This document shows positions 46,095-56,712 of a stretch of DNA of 64,000 nt, piece after piece; positions within the stretch are counted from its first letter, which is position 1, and every line of letters starts with the position of its first letter. This stretch comes from Secundilactobacillus similis DSM 23365 = JCM 2765 (GTDB lineage Bacteria > Bacillota > Bacilli > Lactobacillales > Lactobacillaceae), in NCBI RefSeq assembly GCF_001311075.1, contig NZ_BBAD01000002.1:41769-105768 (forward strand), read 5' to 3'. The notes under the pieces are model-generated. The model did not search any database and was not told the origin of the DNA. It saw only the letters and a program-made list of their open reading frames with translations. The position numbers and the translations under genes are program-made.

Positions 46095-46166
46095 GTACAA
46101 TGGCGTACACAAAAAAGCGATGGTGCTTTAGTTCATACTATTTAGTATGGCCTAAAGCACCTTTTT
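46095..46166 (+). promoter_or_regulatory. EutV-type antitermination site before eutG
   Basis: Hexaloop 1 is GTAC-AATGGC-GTAC (46095-46108; A1, G4). Hexaloop 2 is AAAGC-GATGGT-GCTTT (46114-46129), with G4 kept but G at position 1. Hexaloop 2 overlaps the 5' arm of the terminator GGTGCTTTAG...CCTAAAGCACC plus five T (46122-46166). Confidence 0.72.
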
Positions 46167-46208
46167 CATTTTTATTTATTAATCGAAAGTGTAAAGGAGG
46201 TTATGCGA

Positions 46209-47348
46209 TTGGAGAAAATACAGTTTAAAACACAGATCTGGTCTGGTGACGGGGCGTTATCCGGCTTGGAAGACATCCATGATCAGCGGATCTTTGTTGT
46301 AACTGATCCATTTATGGTTGAATCAGGCAGTTTGAGTAAGATTACCGACCATCTTGAAGCTAAGAATGAGTTGTCGATCTTCTCGGATATCCAACCTGAT
46401 CCGCCAATTACCAAGATTACCAAAGGAATCGCCGCACTTCAGGAATTTAAAGCAACGTTGTTGGTTGCTGTTGGCGGTGGTTCAGCGATTGATGCAACGA
46501 AGGCGATGAAGTATTTCGCCAAACAAGCATCACACGGTGAAGTCGACCTCGATTTGATTGCGGTGCCAACAACGAGTGGGACCGGATCGGAAGTAACCAA
46601 CTTCGCAGTCATTACCGACAGCGAAAAGGGCATCAAATACCCGCTGGTAACTGATGAGATTTTACCAAAGATTGCCTTGCTAGACGCTAACTTGGTTGTC
46701 TCAGCACCACAACATATCACAGTTGATACGGGGATGGACGTCCTAACGCACTGTTTGGAAGCTTACGTTTCAATTAACGCCAACGATTTCTCGGACGCGT
46801 TAGCAGAAAAGGGATTCCGGATGGTGTTCGAATACCTACAACGGGTAAGCGATGACGGTTCTGACTTGGAAGCTCGCCAGAAGATGCATGATGCGTCATG
46901 TATCGCCGGAATGGCGTTTAACCTCGTTAACCTGGGATTGAATCACGGTATCGCGCACGCAGCTGGTGCCCAGTACCATATCCCACACGGTCGACTGAAC
47001 ACAATTCTCATGCCACACATCATTGAATTCAACGCTGAAATGGAAAAGGGTATCATGGAAACACCAAACCAGGCTGCCATCAAGTATGCAAAGTTAGCAC
47101 GCTTTCTTGGCATTCGCGGATCCAACCCCAAGATTGCGGTTCGTAGTTTGATCAACCACATTATCCAATTCCGTAAGAAGTTGAACATGCCAGCAACTTT
47201 CCAAGACTACGGTATCAGCCATGAGCTCTTCGAACAAACGAAGCACGAAATTGCTGAAGCTGCCCTCAAGGATGGCACAACGGCTGCTAACCCTCGGGTA
47301 CCAAGCGCTGATGATGTGATCAAGATTTTGGAGACAAGCTACTCTTAA
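46209..47348 (+). CDS. eutG: Iron-type alcohol dehydrogenase EutG
   Basis: This 379-residue group III dehydrogenase reduces acetaldehyde to ethanol and recycles NADH in the microcompartment. AVGGGSAIDATKAMKYF is the nucleotide site and GTGSEVTNFAVITD the family core. Metal ligands fall in VDTGMDVLTHCLEAYVS and LNHGIAHA...IPHGRLN. AGGAGG sits only two bases before ATG 46203 but eight before TTG 46209, so TTG is preferred. The role as EutG rests on family and place. Confidence 0.88.
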   Translation: MEKIQFKTQIWSGDGALSGLEDIHDQRIFVVTDPFMVESGSLSKITDHLEAKNELSIFSDIQPDPPITKITKGIAALQEFKATLLVAVGGGSAIDATKAMKYFAKQASHGEVDLDLIAVPTTSGTGSEVTNFAVITDSEKGIKYPLVTDEILPKIALLDANLVVSAPQHITVDTGMDVLTHCLEAYVSINANDFSDALAEKGFRMVFEYLQRVSDDGSDLEARQKMHDASCIAGMAFNLVNLGLNHGIAHAAGAQYHIPHGRLNTILMPHIIEFNAEMEKGIMETPNQAAIKYAKLARFLGIRGSNPKIAVRSLINHIIQFRKKLNMPATFQDYGISHELFEQTKHEIAEAALKDGTTAANPRVPSADDVIKILETSYS

Positions 47349-47413
47349 AACTAACGCCATTGTGAAAAATCGCTTAAATGAGAAATGTTGATGAATTGTA
47401 ATTTTTTTATTAC

Positions 47414-47467
47414 TTGATAGGAACAAGAATGTCAGCTAACATGGCAGAATAAATGGAAGCGTTTCGA
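47414..47467 (+). promoter_or_regulatory. eutVW promoter with downstream cre
   Basis: TTGATA (47414-47419) and TAACAT (47437-47442) are 17 bp apart. TGGAAGCGTTTCGA (47454-47467) resembles a cre and lies at the transcript start, a roadblock position. Confidence 0.5.
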
Positions 47468-47535
47468 TATCAACCATGTGCTTCTGATAGTAACTGAAAA
47501 GTTGATTTTAACTATGGCGATAAGGGGTGGTTATC

Positions 47536-48103
47536 GTGAATGAACGAATTGTAATTGTTGATGATGAACCGATTACTCGGTTAGACATTCGAGATATTTT
47601 GGAACAGGCAGGGTATGAAGTTGTTGGCGAAGCGGGTGATGGGTTTGAAGCCATCGATGTGTGCCAACGGCAAAAGCCTGACCTGGTCATCATGGATATC
47701 CGGATGCCATTGTTGGACGGATTAAAGGCCGGCAAACGAATTATTGAAGATCAGTTGACTCAGTCGATTATTTATCTCTCTGCTTACAGTGATGAAGCGG
47801 ATACGGATACGGCTGGGCGAATTGGGGCAGTTGGTATTTAGTAAAACCATTATCAGAGCGGTCCTTGCTCACAACCATTCACGTTGGCTTAGCGCGAGTT
47901 GAGCACAACCGGCAGCTTGCGAGAAGGTTGAAAAATTGTCAGTGAAGTTGGAACAACGTAAAGTGATCGAACGCGCCAAGGGTGTTTTAATGGCAGAAAA
48001 CAACATGACCGAAAACGCCGCTTACAAGATGCTTCGTGATCTGAGTATGACCAAGCGTTGCCCAATGAACGACATTGCCGAACTGATCGTGACTGATGCC
48101 TGA
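47536..48103 (+). CDS. eutV: Response regulator EutV with ANTAR domain (two bases missing)
   Basis: EutV binds nascent RNA hairpins to prevent termination. The receiver domain (residues 1-120) has IVDDEPITR and the phosphoacceptor Asp in VIMDIRMP. The C-terminal ANTAR domain is RKVIERAKGVLMAENNMTENAAYKMLRDLSMTK. Bases are missing near 47835 (GAVG should continue YLVKPLSERS) and near 47933 (NRQLA to KVEKL); the repaired protein has 189 residues. GTG 47536 is chosen for AAGGGG. Its stop overlaps the eutW start. Confidence 0.88.
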
Positions 48104-49532
48104 TGACTGAACTAGCAGATCTTTGCCATAAGTATACGAGTCTAACGGATACTGATATTGCAACCTTAGTGGCCGAGACGAAGCTGATTGAACTTAATCC
48201 AGCGTATCGTGACTTTGACGTTTTTATCGACGCGCGTAACGAATTAAACAATCAAGCCATTGTGATTTACCATAAGCCTCCTACTAGTGTGCCTTCGCTT
48301 TATCGCAAGAAGGTCGTCGGCCAGGATGCACTTAGAACTAACGAACCCGGCGTGTTTCATACGCTAGAGACCAAGCTTGATTCCGTTGGGTTATTAGCAG
48401 AGACGCAGGAACACCGTTTGATCCAGCAGAAAATCTATCCTATCTCCCGAAATAATAGGACGATTGGGGTTACGATCGTTGAATCGGACGTTTTGGATGA
48501 CTTTAAAGTTCAAAACCTCGAACTTAAGTACAGTAACGTGTCAGCAACGATTCAGATGTTGGGACGTCTGGACACAACGATTACGGACCAGTTGGCGGAC
48601 GCCATTTTGTGTTTTGACAAGAGCGGTCGGTTAGTACTTGCCAACCATACAGCGTTGACGGTGTACAAACAGGTCGGTTATATCGGTAACATCGTTGGCC
48701 AAGTTTACGATAATTTGTCGTTAGACGGGTCGGAATTCAAAACAGTGTTGAAACAGTTACAAGGCGTTTCAGAGGACGAGCAGCCATTAACTTATAACTT
48801 TAGTTATCTGAACTACTACTTTACTACCAGAAAGTTCTGGAATCGCAAGAATCAGCAAGTTGTCATTCTGATTCAGGATAAGACGGATGTAAAGATGAAA
48901 GAAGCTGAGATCATTTCCAAATCGGTTGCGATTCGCGAGATCAATCACCGGGTTAAGAATAACTTGCAGTCGGTGATCTCATTACTACGGATCCAACAAC
49001 GCCGATTAAAGAGTGCGGAAGCGAAAAAAGTCTTAACTGAGAGCGTCAGTCGCATCATGGCGATTGCCTCGACTTACGAATTAATGTCGAAGCAGTTGGG
49101 TGATGAGACGAATCTGCAAGCCACGATTCAACTATTAGTTTCCCACTTTGTCCAACTTAACGATGAAACCGGAAGTTGGATATAACGACTGATATTGATC
49201 CTAAGATCACCGTAGACAGTGATCAGGTCGTGACCATTTCAATAATTGTTAACGAATTATTGCAAAACGCCGTGTCACACGCCTTTCCAGAAGAACAAAC
49301 CACACCGCCTAACAACGTGTTGGTTGAAGGAAAGGTTAACGATGAAATCATTACGATGCGCATCAAAGACAATGGCGTGGGCTTCGACCTCGATAATACG
49401 CGTCCTGGCAGCTTGGGGTTAACCATCATTCGGAGTTACGTTAAGGATAAGTTGTTGGGTAAATTGAAAATTGAATCGACAACACAAGGAACTGAAGTTA
49501 GTTTCTCGTTTGATCAAAAACCACAACATTGA
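48103..49532 (+). CDS. eutW: Sensor histidine kinase EutW (one base missing)
   Basis: This 476-residue cytosolic kinase phosphorylates EutV when ethanolamine is present. The N-terminus is a sensing domain, followed by a PAS-like domain (AILCFDKSGRLVLANHTAL) and a HisKA_2-type dimerisation helix with phospho-His in REINHRVKNNLQSVISLL. The HATPase part (IVNELLQNAVSHAF, IKDNGVGF, GLTIIRSYV) lies after a base loss near 49172. Repaired length is normal. The last codons and stop are part of an ANTAR hairpin for eutA. Confidence 0.88.
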
Positions 49533-49640
49533 CGTTGTGGCAGTAGCAATGGGGCTCAAGATCAAACCATTTTCTAGCATGAACCAATTTTTGAATTGGA
49601 TCGTGTTTTGAAGCTGGTTTGACCTTGAGCCCCATTTTTT
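49521..49640 (+). promoter_or_regulatory. EutV-type antitermination site before eutA
   Basis: Hexaloop 1 is CCACAAC-ATTGAC-GTTGTGG (49521-49540) and spans the eutW stop codon. Hexaloop 2 is AGC-AATGGG-GCT (49545-49556). Both loops have A1 and G4. The terminator arms GGGGCTCAAGATCAAACC (49551-49568) and GGTTTGACCTTGAGCCCC (49616-49633), followed by TTTTTT, overlap hexaloop 2, so EutV binding would prevent the terminator. Confidence 0.85.
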
Positions 49641-49658
49641 CGGAAGGAGGGAGGTTTT

Positions 49659-51092
49659 ATGAAAGACGACACGATACTGAGTGTTGGGATCGACTTAGGG
49701 ACATCCACAACTCAGTTGATTCTATCGCGACTCACGATTAAAAACTTCGCGTCAGCATTTTCAGTGCCCAGAATTAATATTGCTAAGAAAGAGGTTATTT
49801 TCCAGAGTGATATTATCTTCACTCCTCTGGCCACCCAAACTGAAATTGACGCCGAGGCGATTAAGAAGTTTGTTGCTGATCAATATCAAAAAGCAGGTAT
49901 CTCCAAGCAAGACATCCAAATGGGTGCCGTGATCATCACGGGGGAAACGGCGCGGAAGCAAAATTCCAGTGCCGTGACCCACGCCTTGAGTGGCTACGCC
50001 GGCGACTTCGTGGTTGCGACGGCCGGCCCCGACCTAGAAAGTATCATCGCTGGGAAGGGTGCTGGTACCAACGTGATTGCCAAGAAGACTCGCAAGAACG
50101 TGGTCAACATGGATATCGGTGGGGGAACTAGTAACCTGGGACTCTTCAACGATGATGATGTGCTCGATACCGCTTGTTTCGATATTGGTGGTCGTCTGAT
50201 TAAAGTCACACCAGAGACTCACGAAATTACCTATATTTCACCCAAAGTTAAGCAATTAATTCAAGAACTTCACTTGGATATCCACGAAAAAACAGTGGCG
50301 ACTAAGGAACGGTTACAACCAATCATTGACGTGTTGACGCAAGTCCTCGAAAACAGTATTGGTTTAGGGAATAAGAGCCCCTACTTCGACCTGTTCGTAA
50401 CGAACCACGCCTTACATCCAGAGTACTTGGTTGACGGCGTTACCTTCTCCGGTGGCGTTGCCGATTGTCTGAATGAAATTTTACCAGCTGATGAATTCCG
50501 CTATGGTGACATTGGCGTCTTGCTGGGTCACGCCGTTGCGCAGTCCGAAATTTTCAAACAAAAGACTGTCTATCCTTCCGTCGAAACGATTCGTGCAACA
50601 GTCGTGGGTGCGGGATCACACACAACGGACGTGACTGGGAGCACGATTGCCTATACTGACGGCATCCTTCCCCTACGTAACTTACCGATCCTTAAGATTG
50701 CGAAGGGCGATGAGGGGCTTGAAGCGGATGATTTAGCAACCCGGATATCCGAAAAGATTAAGTGGTATCAAGTTCAAAATGAACTGAACAACGTTGTTTT
50801 AGCCTTGGTTGGCAAGCGCAGCCCAACCTTCTCAGATATTCAACGTTATGCAGCCGGCATTGTCAAAGGTGCTCAAGTTTTAATTGATAAACATGAACCG
50901 CTCATCATCATGGTTCATGAAGATATGGCCAAAGCGCTAGGTCATAGCTTGTTTGCACAGTTACCAGACCGTTATCCGTTTGTCTGCATTGACAGCGTGA
51001 AGGTTGAAAATGGGGATTACATCGATATTGGGGAACCCGTTGCGGGCGGCGAAGTGCTGCCTGTCATCGTGAAAACCTTGGTCTTTGGCTAA
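49659..51092 (+). CDS. eutA: Ethanolamine ammonia-lyase reactivating factor EutA
   Basis: This 477-residue actin/Hsp70-fold protein exchanges damaged cobalamin in EutBC for fresh cofactor using ATP. SVGIDLGTSTTQLILSRL is the phosphate-1 loop, and NMDIGGGTSNLGLF phosphate-2. The gene is intact and starts the long EutV-controlled operon. GGAGGGAGG precedes the ATG. Confidence 0.93.
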   Translation: MKDDTILSVGIDLGTSTTQLILSRLTIKNFASAFSVPRINIAKKEVIFQSDIIFTPLATQTEIDAEAIKKFVADQYQKAGISKQDIQMGAVIITGETARKQNSSAVTHALSGYAGDFVVATAGPDLESIIAGKGAGTNVIAKKTRKNVVNMDIGGGTSNLGLFNDDDVLDTACFDIGGRLIKVTPETHEITYISPKVKQLIQELHLDIHEKTVATKERLQPIIDVLTQVLENSIGLGNKSPYFDLFVTNHALHPEYLVDGVTFSGGVADCLNEILPADEFRYGDIGVLLGHAVAQSEIFKQKTVYPSVETIRATVVGAGSHTTDVTGSTIAYTDGILPLRNLPILKIAKGDEGLEADDLATRISEKIKWYQVQNELNNVVLALVGKRSPTFSDIQRYAAGIVKGAQVLIDKHEPLIIMVHEDMAKALGHSLFAQLPDRYPFVCIDSVKVENGDYIDIGEPVAGGEVLPVIVKTLVFG

Positions 51093-51130
51093 CTGTAAAC
51101 CATCTAACCTGTAAGGGAGGCAACACAATA

Positions 51131-52494
51131 ATGATTTTACAAACAATGTTATCTGATCAATTATTCAGTTTTAAATCCGTTAAAGAAGTTATGGCAAAAG
51201 CAACGAAGAAAAGTCTGGTGATAAATTAGCCGGCGTTGCCGCAGCCGATTCAACAGAACGAGTTGCTGCCAAAATTGTTTTAGCACAATTAACCTTAAAC
51301 GACATTTACAACAACCCAGCAGTGCCATATGACATTGATGCCGTTACTCGGATCATCACCGATGGCATCAACAAGCGAATTTTCAACGAAATCAAGAACT
51401 GGACGGTTTCAGACCTACGCGAATGGTTATTATCAGATTCAACCACCGACCACGAAATTCGTCGGATTCGCCAAGGCTTAACCTCAGAAATGGTTGCAGC
51501 CGTTACTAAGTTAATGACCAACATGGACTTGATCGTTGCGGCTAAGAAGATTCACGTTGAAAAGACTGCCAACACAACTATTGGTCGTCCAGGAACCTTT
51601 AGCTCACGGCTTCAACCGAACCACCCAACCGACAACATCGACGGTGTGATGGCAACGGTTATGGAAGGTTTGAGTATGGGGATTGGGGATGCCGTTATCG
51701 GCTTGAACCCTAACGATGACTCCGTTGATAATGTGGTTAAGATTTTGAACAAGTTCGAAGAATTCCGTGCGCAATGGAACGTACCTACTCAATGTTCTGT
51801 TTTAGCCCACGTTACCACTCAAATGGAAGCCATTCGTCGTGGTGCACCTTCTGGCTTGATCTTCCAATCAATCGCTGGTTCTGAAAAGGGGAACACGGCC
51901 TTTGGTGTCACGGTCGACATGTTGGACGAAGCTTACGACTTAGCCTTACATGAAGGTCAATGCCCAGGTCCTAACGTCATGTACTTCGAAACTGGTGAAG
52001 GTTCTGAATTATCAGCCGAAGCCAACTACGACGCCGATGAATTAACCATGGAATCTCGTTGCTACGGCTTAGCTAAGCGCTACGATCCATTCTTGGTCAA
52101 CACGGTGGTTGGGTTTATCGGACCTGAATACCTCTACGATTCAAAGGAAGTTACTCGTGCCGGTCTTGAAGATCACTTCATGGGCAAGTTACAAGGCATC
52201 TCAATGGGGTGTGACGTCTGCTACACCAACCATATGAAGGCCGACCAAAACGACGGCGAAGACTTAACGGTTCTGTTAGCTGCCGCAGGTTGCAACTACA
52301 TCATGGGTATCCCTCATGCAGATGATATCATGTTGAACTATCAATCAACTGGCTTCCAAGAAACCGCAACGGTTCGTGATATCTTCGGTTACCACCCAAT
52401 CAAGGAATTCGAAGACTGGATGGAATCAATGGGTATTAGCCACAACGGTAAGTTAACTGACCGCGCCGGCGACGCTTCAATTTTCTTAAACTAA
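51131..52494 (+). CDS. eutB: Ethanolamine ammonia-lyase large subunit EutB (one base missing)
   Basis: EutB holds the active site that splits ethanolamine to acetaldehyde and ammonia using adenosylcobalamin. The frame begins MILQTMLSDQLFSFKSV, breaks near 51203, and continues as NEEKSGDKLAGVAAA. Typical segments are GRPGTFSSRLQPNHPTDN, VPTQCSVLAHVTTQMEA and MGCDVCYTNHMKADQND. The repaired length, 454 residues, is that of known EutB proteins. eutC follows 18 bases later. Confidence 0.93.
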
Positions 52495-52512
52495 AAAAGA
52501 AGGTGATATGAC

Positions 52513-53429
52513 ATGAATGAACAAGATTTAAAAGCAATGATTGAGAACATTTTGTCAGACGTAACTGCGGGTAACACTTCAGACAACAACACGTCATCAC
52601 AAGCAACGGCAACAACGACGGATACGAGTTCGGAAGTTTCCGGAGAAGTATTGGACGATATCACCAAGATCGACTTAAAGAAGCAATTCTTAGTACCCAA
52701 TGCTGCTGATCGTGATGGCTATCTTAAAATCAAGTCATTTACACCAGCTCGTTTAGGGATGTGGCGTGCCGGGTCTCGTTACAAGACCGCTTCAGTCCTT
52801 CGCTTCAGAGCTGACCATGCCGCTGCTCAAGACGCTGTCTTCAGCGACGTTGATCCAGAATTACCAAAGGAAATGGGCTTCCTTGAAACCCAAACAACCT
52901 GTGAATCAAAGGATGAATACTTAACTCGTCCTGATCACGGCCGGAAGTTCTCTGATGAAATGGCGGCTAAGATCAAGAGTGGTGTTAAGCAAAACGCTAA
53001 GATTCAAATCGTTGTTGGTGACGGCCTAAGTTCAGCCGCAATTGAAGCTAACGTTCGTGAAATTATTCCAGCCATTCAACAAGGGTTAAAAGTTTACGGC
53101 TTGGGATTTGAAAACAAGGACGTCATCTTCGTCAAATACGCTCGGGTTGGCGCTGAAGACCATATCGGTGATTTAACTGGCGCAGACGTTGTCTGCATGC
53201 TCGTCGCGAACGGCCAGGGTTAGTTACTGCTAAGTCAATGAGTGCTTACATTGCCTACAAACCAACTGTCGGCATGCCTGAAGCAAACCGGACCGTTGTT
53301 TCCAATATCCATGACGGTGGGTTACCAGCCGTTGAAGCAGGGGCTTACATTGCTGAACTGTTAGATAAGATGGTTCGCTTGAAGAAGTCCGGGATCGACT
53401 TGAAGACCGCTGAAAACGCTGGTGCTTAA
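52513..53429 (+). CDS. eutC: Ethanolamine ammonia-lyase small subunit EutC (one base missing)
   Basis: EutC forms the lyase with EutB and contributes to cobalamin binding. The N-terminal 50 residues are a flexible Ser/Thr/Asp-rich stretch, suited to targeting. Core segments are [29 protein letters not shown] and [16 protein letters not shown] base is missing near 53206: CMLV should continue [18 protein letters not shown]. The repaired protein has 305 residues. Confidence 0.92.
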
Positions 53430-53464
53430 CCCCGTTATCGGATAACGGAAGGAGGAATTACAAA

Positions 53465-54121
53465 GTGAAGAACGATTTACTTAAAGCTAATGTCCTGAGT
53501 ACCCGGTTGATTCCTAACGTGGATGCCGCATTGGCCAAAGCCCTAGATTTACCAAGTCACATCAAGAGTCTGGGTCTCATCACATCAGACTGTGATGATG
53601 TTACCTACGTTGCCTTGGACGAAGCGACGAAAACCGCTGCCGTTGAAGTTGTTTACGGTAAGAGTATGTACGCTGGTGCCGGCAACGCCTCGACTAAGTT
53701 AGCCGGTGAAGTTATCGGGATCCTTGGCGGGCCTAACCCCGCTGAAGTTCGAAGCGGGTTGGATGCTTGCGTTCGGGTGATTGAAGAAGAAGCCCATTTT
53801 GTAAGCGCTAACGAAGACGATAGTATCGTCTACTTTGCACACACGATCTCAAGAACTGGGAGTTACCTATCAGAGGTTGCCGGTGCTCAAGAGGGTGGCG
53901 CAATTGCTTACCTGATCGCACCACCATTGGAATCCATTTACGGATTAGATGCTGCGATGAAAGCAGCCGACGTCCAAATGGGCGTTCTCTACGGTCCTCC
54001 TTCGGAAACCAACTTTGGTGGGGGCTTATTGACGGGGTCTCAATCAGCATGTAAGGCAGCCTGTGACGCATTTGCCACAGCCGTTAAACAAATTGCTGCT
54101 GACCCAACCGGAATCGATTAA
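53465..54121 (+). CDS. eutL: Microcompartment shell protein EutL
   Basis: The 218-residue trimeric shell protein has two BMC domains in tandem with a permuted order. SDCDDVTYVALDEATKTAAVEVVYGKSMYAG and FGGGLLTGSQSACKAACDAF are characteristic. EutL has a gated pore for large molecules such as cofactors. GGAGG precedes the start, and eutK-like follows at 14 bases. Confidence 0.9.
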   Translation: MKNDLLKANVLSTRLIPNVDAALAKALDLPSHIKSLGLITSDCDDVTYVALDEATKTAAVEVVYGKSMYAGAGNASTKLAGEVIGILGGPNPAEVRSGLDACVRVIEEEAHFVSANEDDSIVYFAHTISRTGSYLSEVAGAQEGGAIAYLIAPPLESIYGLDAAMKAADVQMGVLYGPPSETNFGGGLLTGSQSACKAACDAFATAVKQIAADPTGID

Positions 54122-54135
54122 GGATGTGACTGAAA

Positions 54136-54854
54136 ATGGCAGTGGAAAGCCTTGGCATGATTGAAGTACGGGGTTTCCTTGGCGCTGTCGTTGCAGCCGA
54201 TGCGGCACTTAAGGCCGCAAACGTTCAGTTAAGTGATATGCCGATTACGCGCGGCGGATTGGTCACCGTGTTATTAACGGGAGACGTTGCTGCAGTCAAT
54301 GCGAGTGTGGATGCTGGGGTTGCCATTATCGAAGACTTCAACTGCTTAATTTCACAACACGTGATCGCACGAATGGATAATCAAACGGCAGTGATGGCGC
54401 AGCACCATTGCCAGATGATCCAGATCCGAAGCCGGAAGCGCCAAAACCGGTCGTCGATCAACCAGCACCACTAGCTGAACCTCAAATCGATGAGCCAAGT
54501 TCGGTCACTGATTCGGACGCACAAGCAGACGCACCGAAAACTGAAAACGCATCTGCACAACCCGAAGCAGTACCAGAGAAACCACAAGCAAGTAAGCCAA
54601 CGGTTTCAGCAAAACCTGAAGCCAAACAACCAGCTACTCAGACCAGCAGTACCCCTCAAAAGCCAATTACCGGTGATGAGAAGACCTGGGTAACTGATAA
54701 ACAAGAACTTGAAAAGATGCGGGTCGTCGATCTTCGTCGGCAAGCTTACCGCATGAACATCAAGACCTTAACTAAAAAGCAAATTAAGATGGGCAACAAG
54801 AAGACGCTAGTCCAGGCTATCTTAGATGATTTGCAAAGGAGGGATAACACTTGA
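54136..54854 (+). CDS. EutK-like shell protein: BMC domain, Pro-rich linker, SAP/Rho_N-like tail (one base missing)
   Basis: Residues 1-85 are a standard BMC domain (LGMIEVRGFLGAVVAADAALKAANVQL). A base is missing near 54400. There follows a Pro/Glu/Ala-rich linker of about 90 residues (PDDPDPKPEAPK...), then about 45 basic residues, LEKMRVVDLRRQAYRMNIK and KMGNKKTLVQAILDDL, which have the pattern of a SAP or Rho N-terminal helix-extended-helix fold. E. coli EutK also joins one BMC domain to a small nucleic-acid-binding-like tail, but of a winged-helix type. Nucleic acid or protein binding is thus possible. It overlaps eutE by four bases. Confidence 0.8.
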
Positions 54855-56341
54855 ATCTAGTTGATAACGATTTAGCTTCCATCCAGGAAGTACGGACGCT
54901 GTTACACGCTGCTACCAAGGCACAACAACAATTTGGCCGGTTCTCACAAGAACAAGTTGACTCTGTCTGCAAAGCCATTGCCGATGCAGGTGTTGCAGCT
55001 AGTAAACGACTAGCCAAAATGGCACAAAAGGAAACTGGTTTTGGGATTTGGCAAGACAAGGTGATCAAAAACGTCTTTGGTTCCAAAACAATCTACGAAA
55101 AGTACCGTGATTTAAAGACGGTCGGTATCGTTGAAGAACATCCGGAATTAAAGACGATCGATATGGCCGTGCCAGTCGGTGTTATCGCCGGGTTGATTCC
55201 ATCAACTAATCCAACCTCATCAGTGTTTTATAAAGCATTGATCGCGGTTAAAGCGGGGAACGCCATTGTCTTCTCGCCACATCCAAATGCTAAGAACTGT
55301 ATTTTGGAAGCCGTTAAAGTCGTTTCCGACGCTGCTACTGCGGCTGGGGCACCTGAAGGTTTAATTTCAGGCATTACCCGCCCAACGTTGGAAGCAACCG
55401 ATGAATTGATGAAACATAAGGAAACCAAGTTGATCTTGGCAACTGGTGGGGGCGCGATGGTTCACGCCGCATACTCATCAGGAACCCCAGCCTTGGGTGT
55501 TGGCCCAGGTAACGGCTCAGCCTTTATCGAAAAGAGTGCCAACGTGGCCCAAGCTGTTAAACGGATCATGGATTCTGAAACCTTTGACAATGGGACGATT
55601 TGTGCATCAGAACAATCGATCATTGCTGAAGATGCCAACAAGGTTGAAGTTCGTGCCGAACTGAAAAAGCAGGGCGGTTACTTCTTAAACCCTGATGAAG
55701 TAGCGAAGTTATCGAAGTTCATCCTTCGCGGTGACAACACGATGAACCCGCAAATCGTTGGGAAGTCCGTTCAACAACTTGCCGACTTAGCCGGTTTGAA
55801 CGTCCCAATGGAAGCGCGCGTCTTGATCGTTGAAGACCAACCCGAAAACGTTGGCCCACAAGATCCATTCTCACGTGAAAAGTTGACCCCAATCGTGGCC
55901 TACTTTGAAGTCGCAGATTGTGCGGCAGCTGCTGATTTGACTGTCAAATTATTGACGAATGAAGGTGCCGGTCACACGGCCATCTTACATTCGGAGAACC
56001 AAAAGGTGATTCGTCAGTACGCAGCTAAGGTACCAGCTTCTCGGATCCTGATCAACACACCAGGAACCTTGGGTGGTATCGGGGCCTCAACGAACCTCAA
56101 CCCAGCCTTAACGTTAGGTTGTGGGGCCGTTGGTGGTAGCGCAACTTCAGAAAACGTTAGCCCATTGAACTTGCTGGATGTGAAGCACGTTGCGACCGGC
56201 GTTCGGGAAATCGAAGAAGTTAAGCGCGAAGTTGCTGAGGTAGCACCAACTGGTGTTACTGCAGCACCAAGTACCACCCCAGTTGATCAAAAACAACTGG
56301 TTGATGAATTAGTGCGTCAGGTTTTAGCTCAAATTCAATAG
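54851..56341 (+). CDS. eutE: CoA-acylating acetaldehyde dehydrogenase EutE
   Basis: The 496-residue enzyme converts acetaldehyde to acetyl-Co[31 protein letters not shown] and [14 protein letters not shown] (catalytic Cys) are typical. A Pro/Thr-rich linker then leads to a C-terminal amphipathic helix ([17 protein letters not shown]) that looks like an encapsulation peptide placed at the C-terminus rather than the N-terminus. The start is TTG 54851 inside the previous gene's stop region, with AAAGGAGG upstream. Confidence 0.92.
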   Translation: MNLVDNDLASIQEVRTLLHAATKAQQQFGRFSQEQVDSVCKAIADAGVAASKRLAKMAQKETGFGIWQDKVIKNVFGSKTIYEKYRDLKTVGIVEEHPELKTIDMAVPVGVIAGLIPSTNPTSSVFYKALIAVKAGNAIVFSPHPNAKNCILEAVKVVSDAATAAGAPEGLISGITRPTLEATDELMKHKETKLILATGGGAMVHAAYSSGTPALGVGPGNGSAFIEKSANVAQAVKRIMDSETFDNGTICASEQSIIAEDANKVEVRAELKKQGGYFLNPDEVAKLSKFILRGDNTMNPQIVGKSVQQLADLAGLNVPMEARVLIVEDQPENVGPQDPFSREKLTPIVAYFEVADCAAAADLTVKLLTNEGAGHTAILHSENQKVIRQYAAKVPASRILINTPGTLGGIGASTNLNPALTLGCGAVGGSATSENVSPLNLLDVKHVATGVREIEEVKREVAEVAPTGVTAAPSTTPVDQKQLVDELVRQVLAQIQ

Positions 56342-56367
56342 CTTACATTTAAAAGGAGGACATTATT

Positions 56368-56672
56368 ATGTCAAACGAAAACGCTCTCGGAATGATCGAA
56401 CTAAAGGTTTAGTTGGTGCAATTGAAGCTGCCGATGCCATGGTTAAAGCTGCTAACGTTACTTTGATCGGTAAGGAACAAATTGGTTCAGGGTTGGTAAC
56501 GGTTATGGTTCGTGGTGATGTTGGTGCCGTTAAGGCTGCTACTGATGCCGGTGCTGCTGCTAGTGAAAAAGTTGGCGAATTGATTTCTGTCCACGTTATC
56601 CCACGTCCACACAACGAAGTTGAAGGGATCTTACCTCACTTATCCGATGCTGCTGGTGAAACCTTAGATTAA
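56368..56672 (+). CDS. eutM: Major shell protein EutM (one base missing)
   Basis: The 101-residue hexameric BMC shell protein begins [11 protein letters not shown], then a base is missing near 56400 (should read [24 protein letters not shown]). AAAAGGAGGA precedes ATG 56368. It tiles the facets of the compartment. The rest is a typical PduA/EutM sequence with [14 protein letters not shown]. The short upstream frame would not be recognised as coding without the repair. Confidence 0.92.
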
Positions 56673-56712
56673 TCAGTGATCACGGTAAGTCGTCCATGAA
56701 AGGAGGTGCCTC

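Noticed and set aside
47527..49532. eutVW as decayed regulators, making the operon constitutive or dead
   Set aside because: Only single-base losses, intact motifs, and well-kept ANTAR hairpins upstream of three genes argue that the system works.
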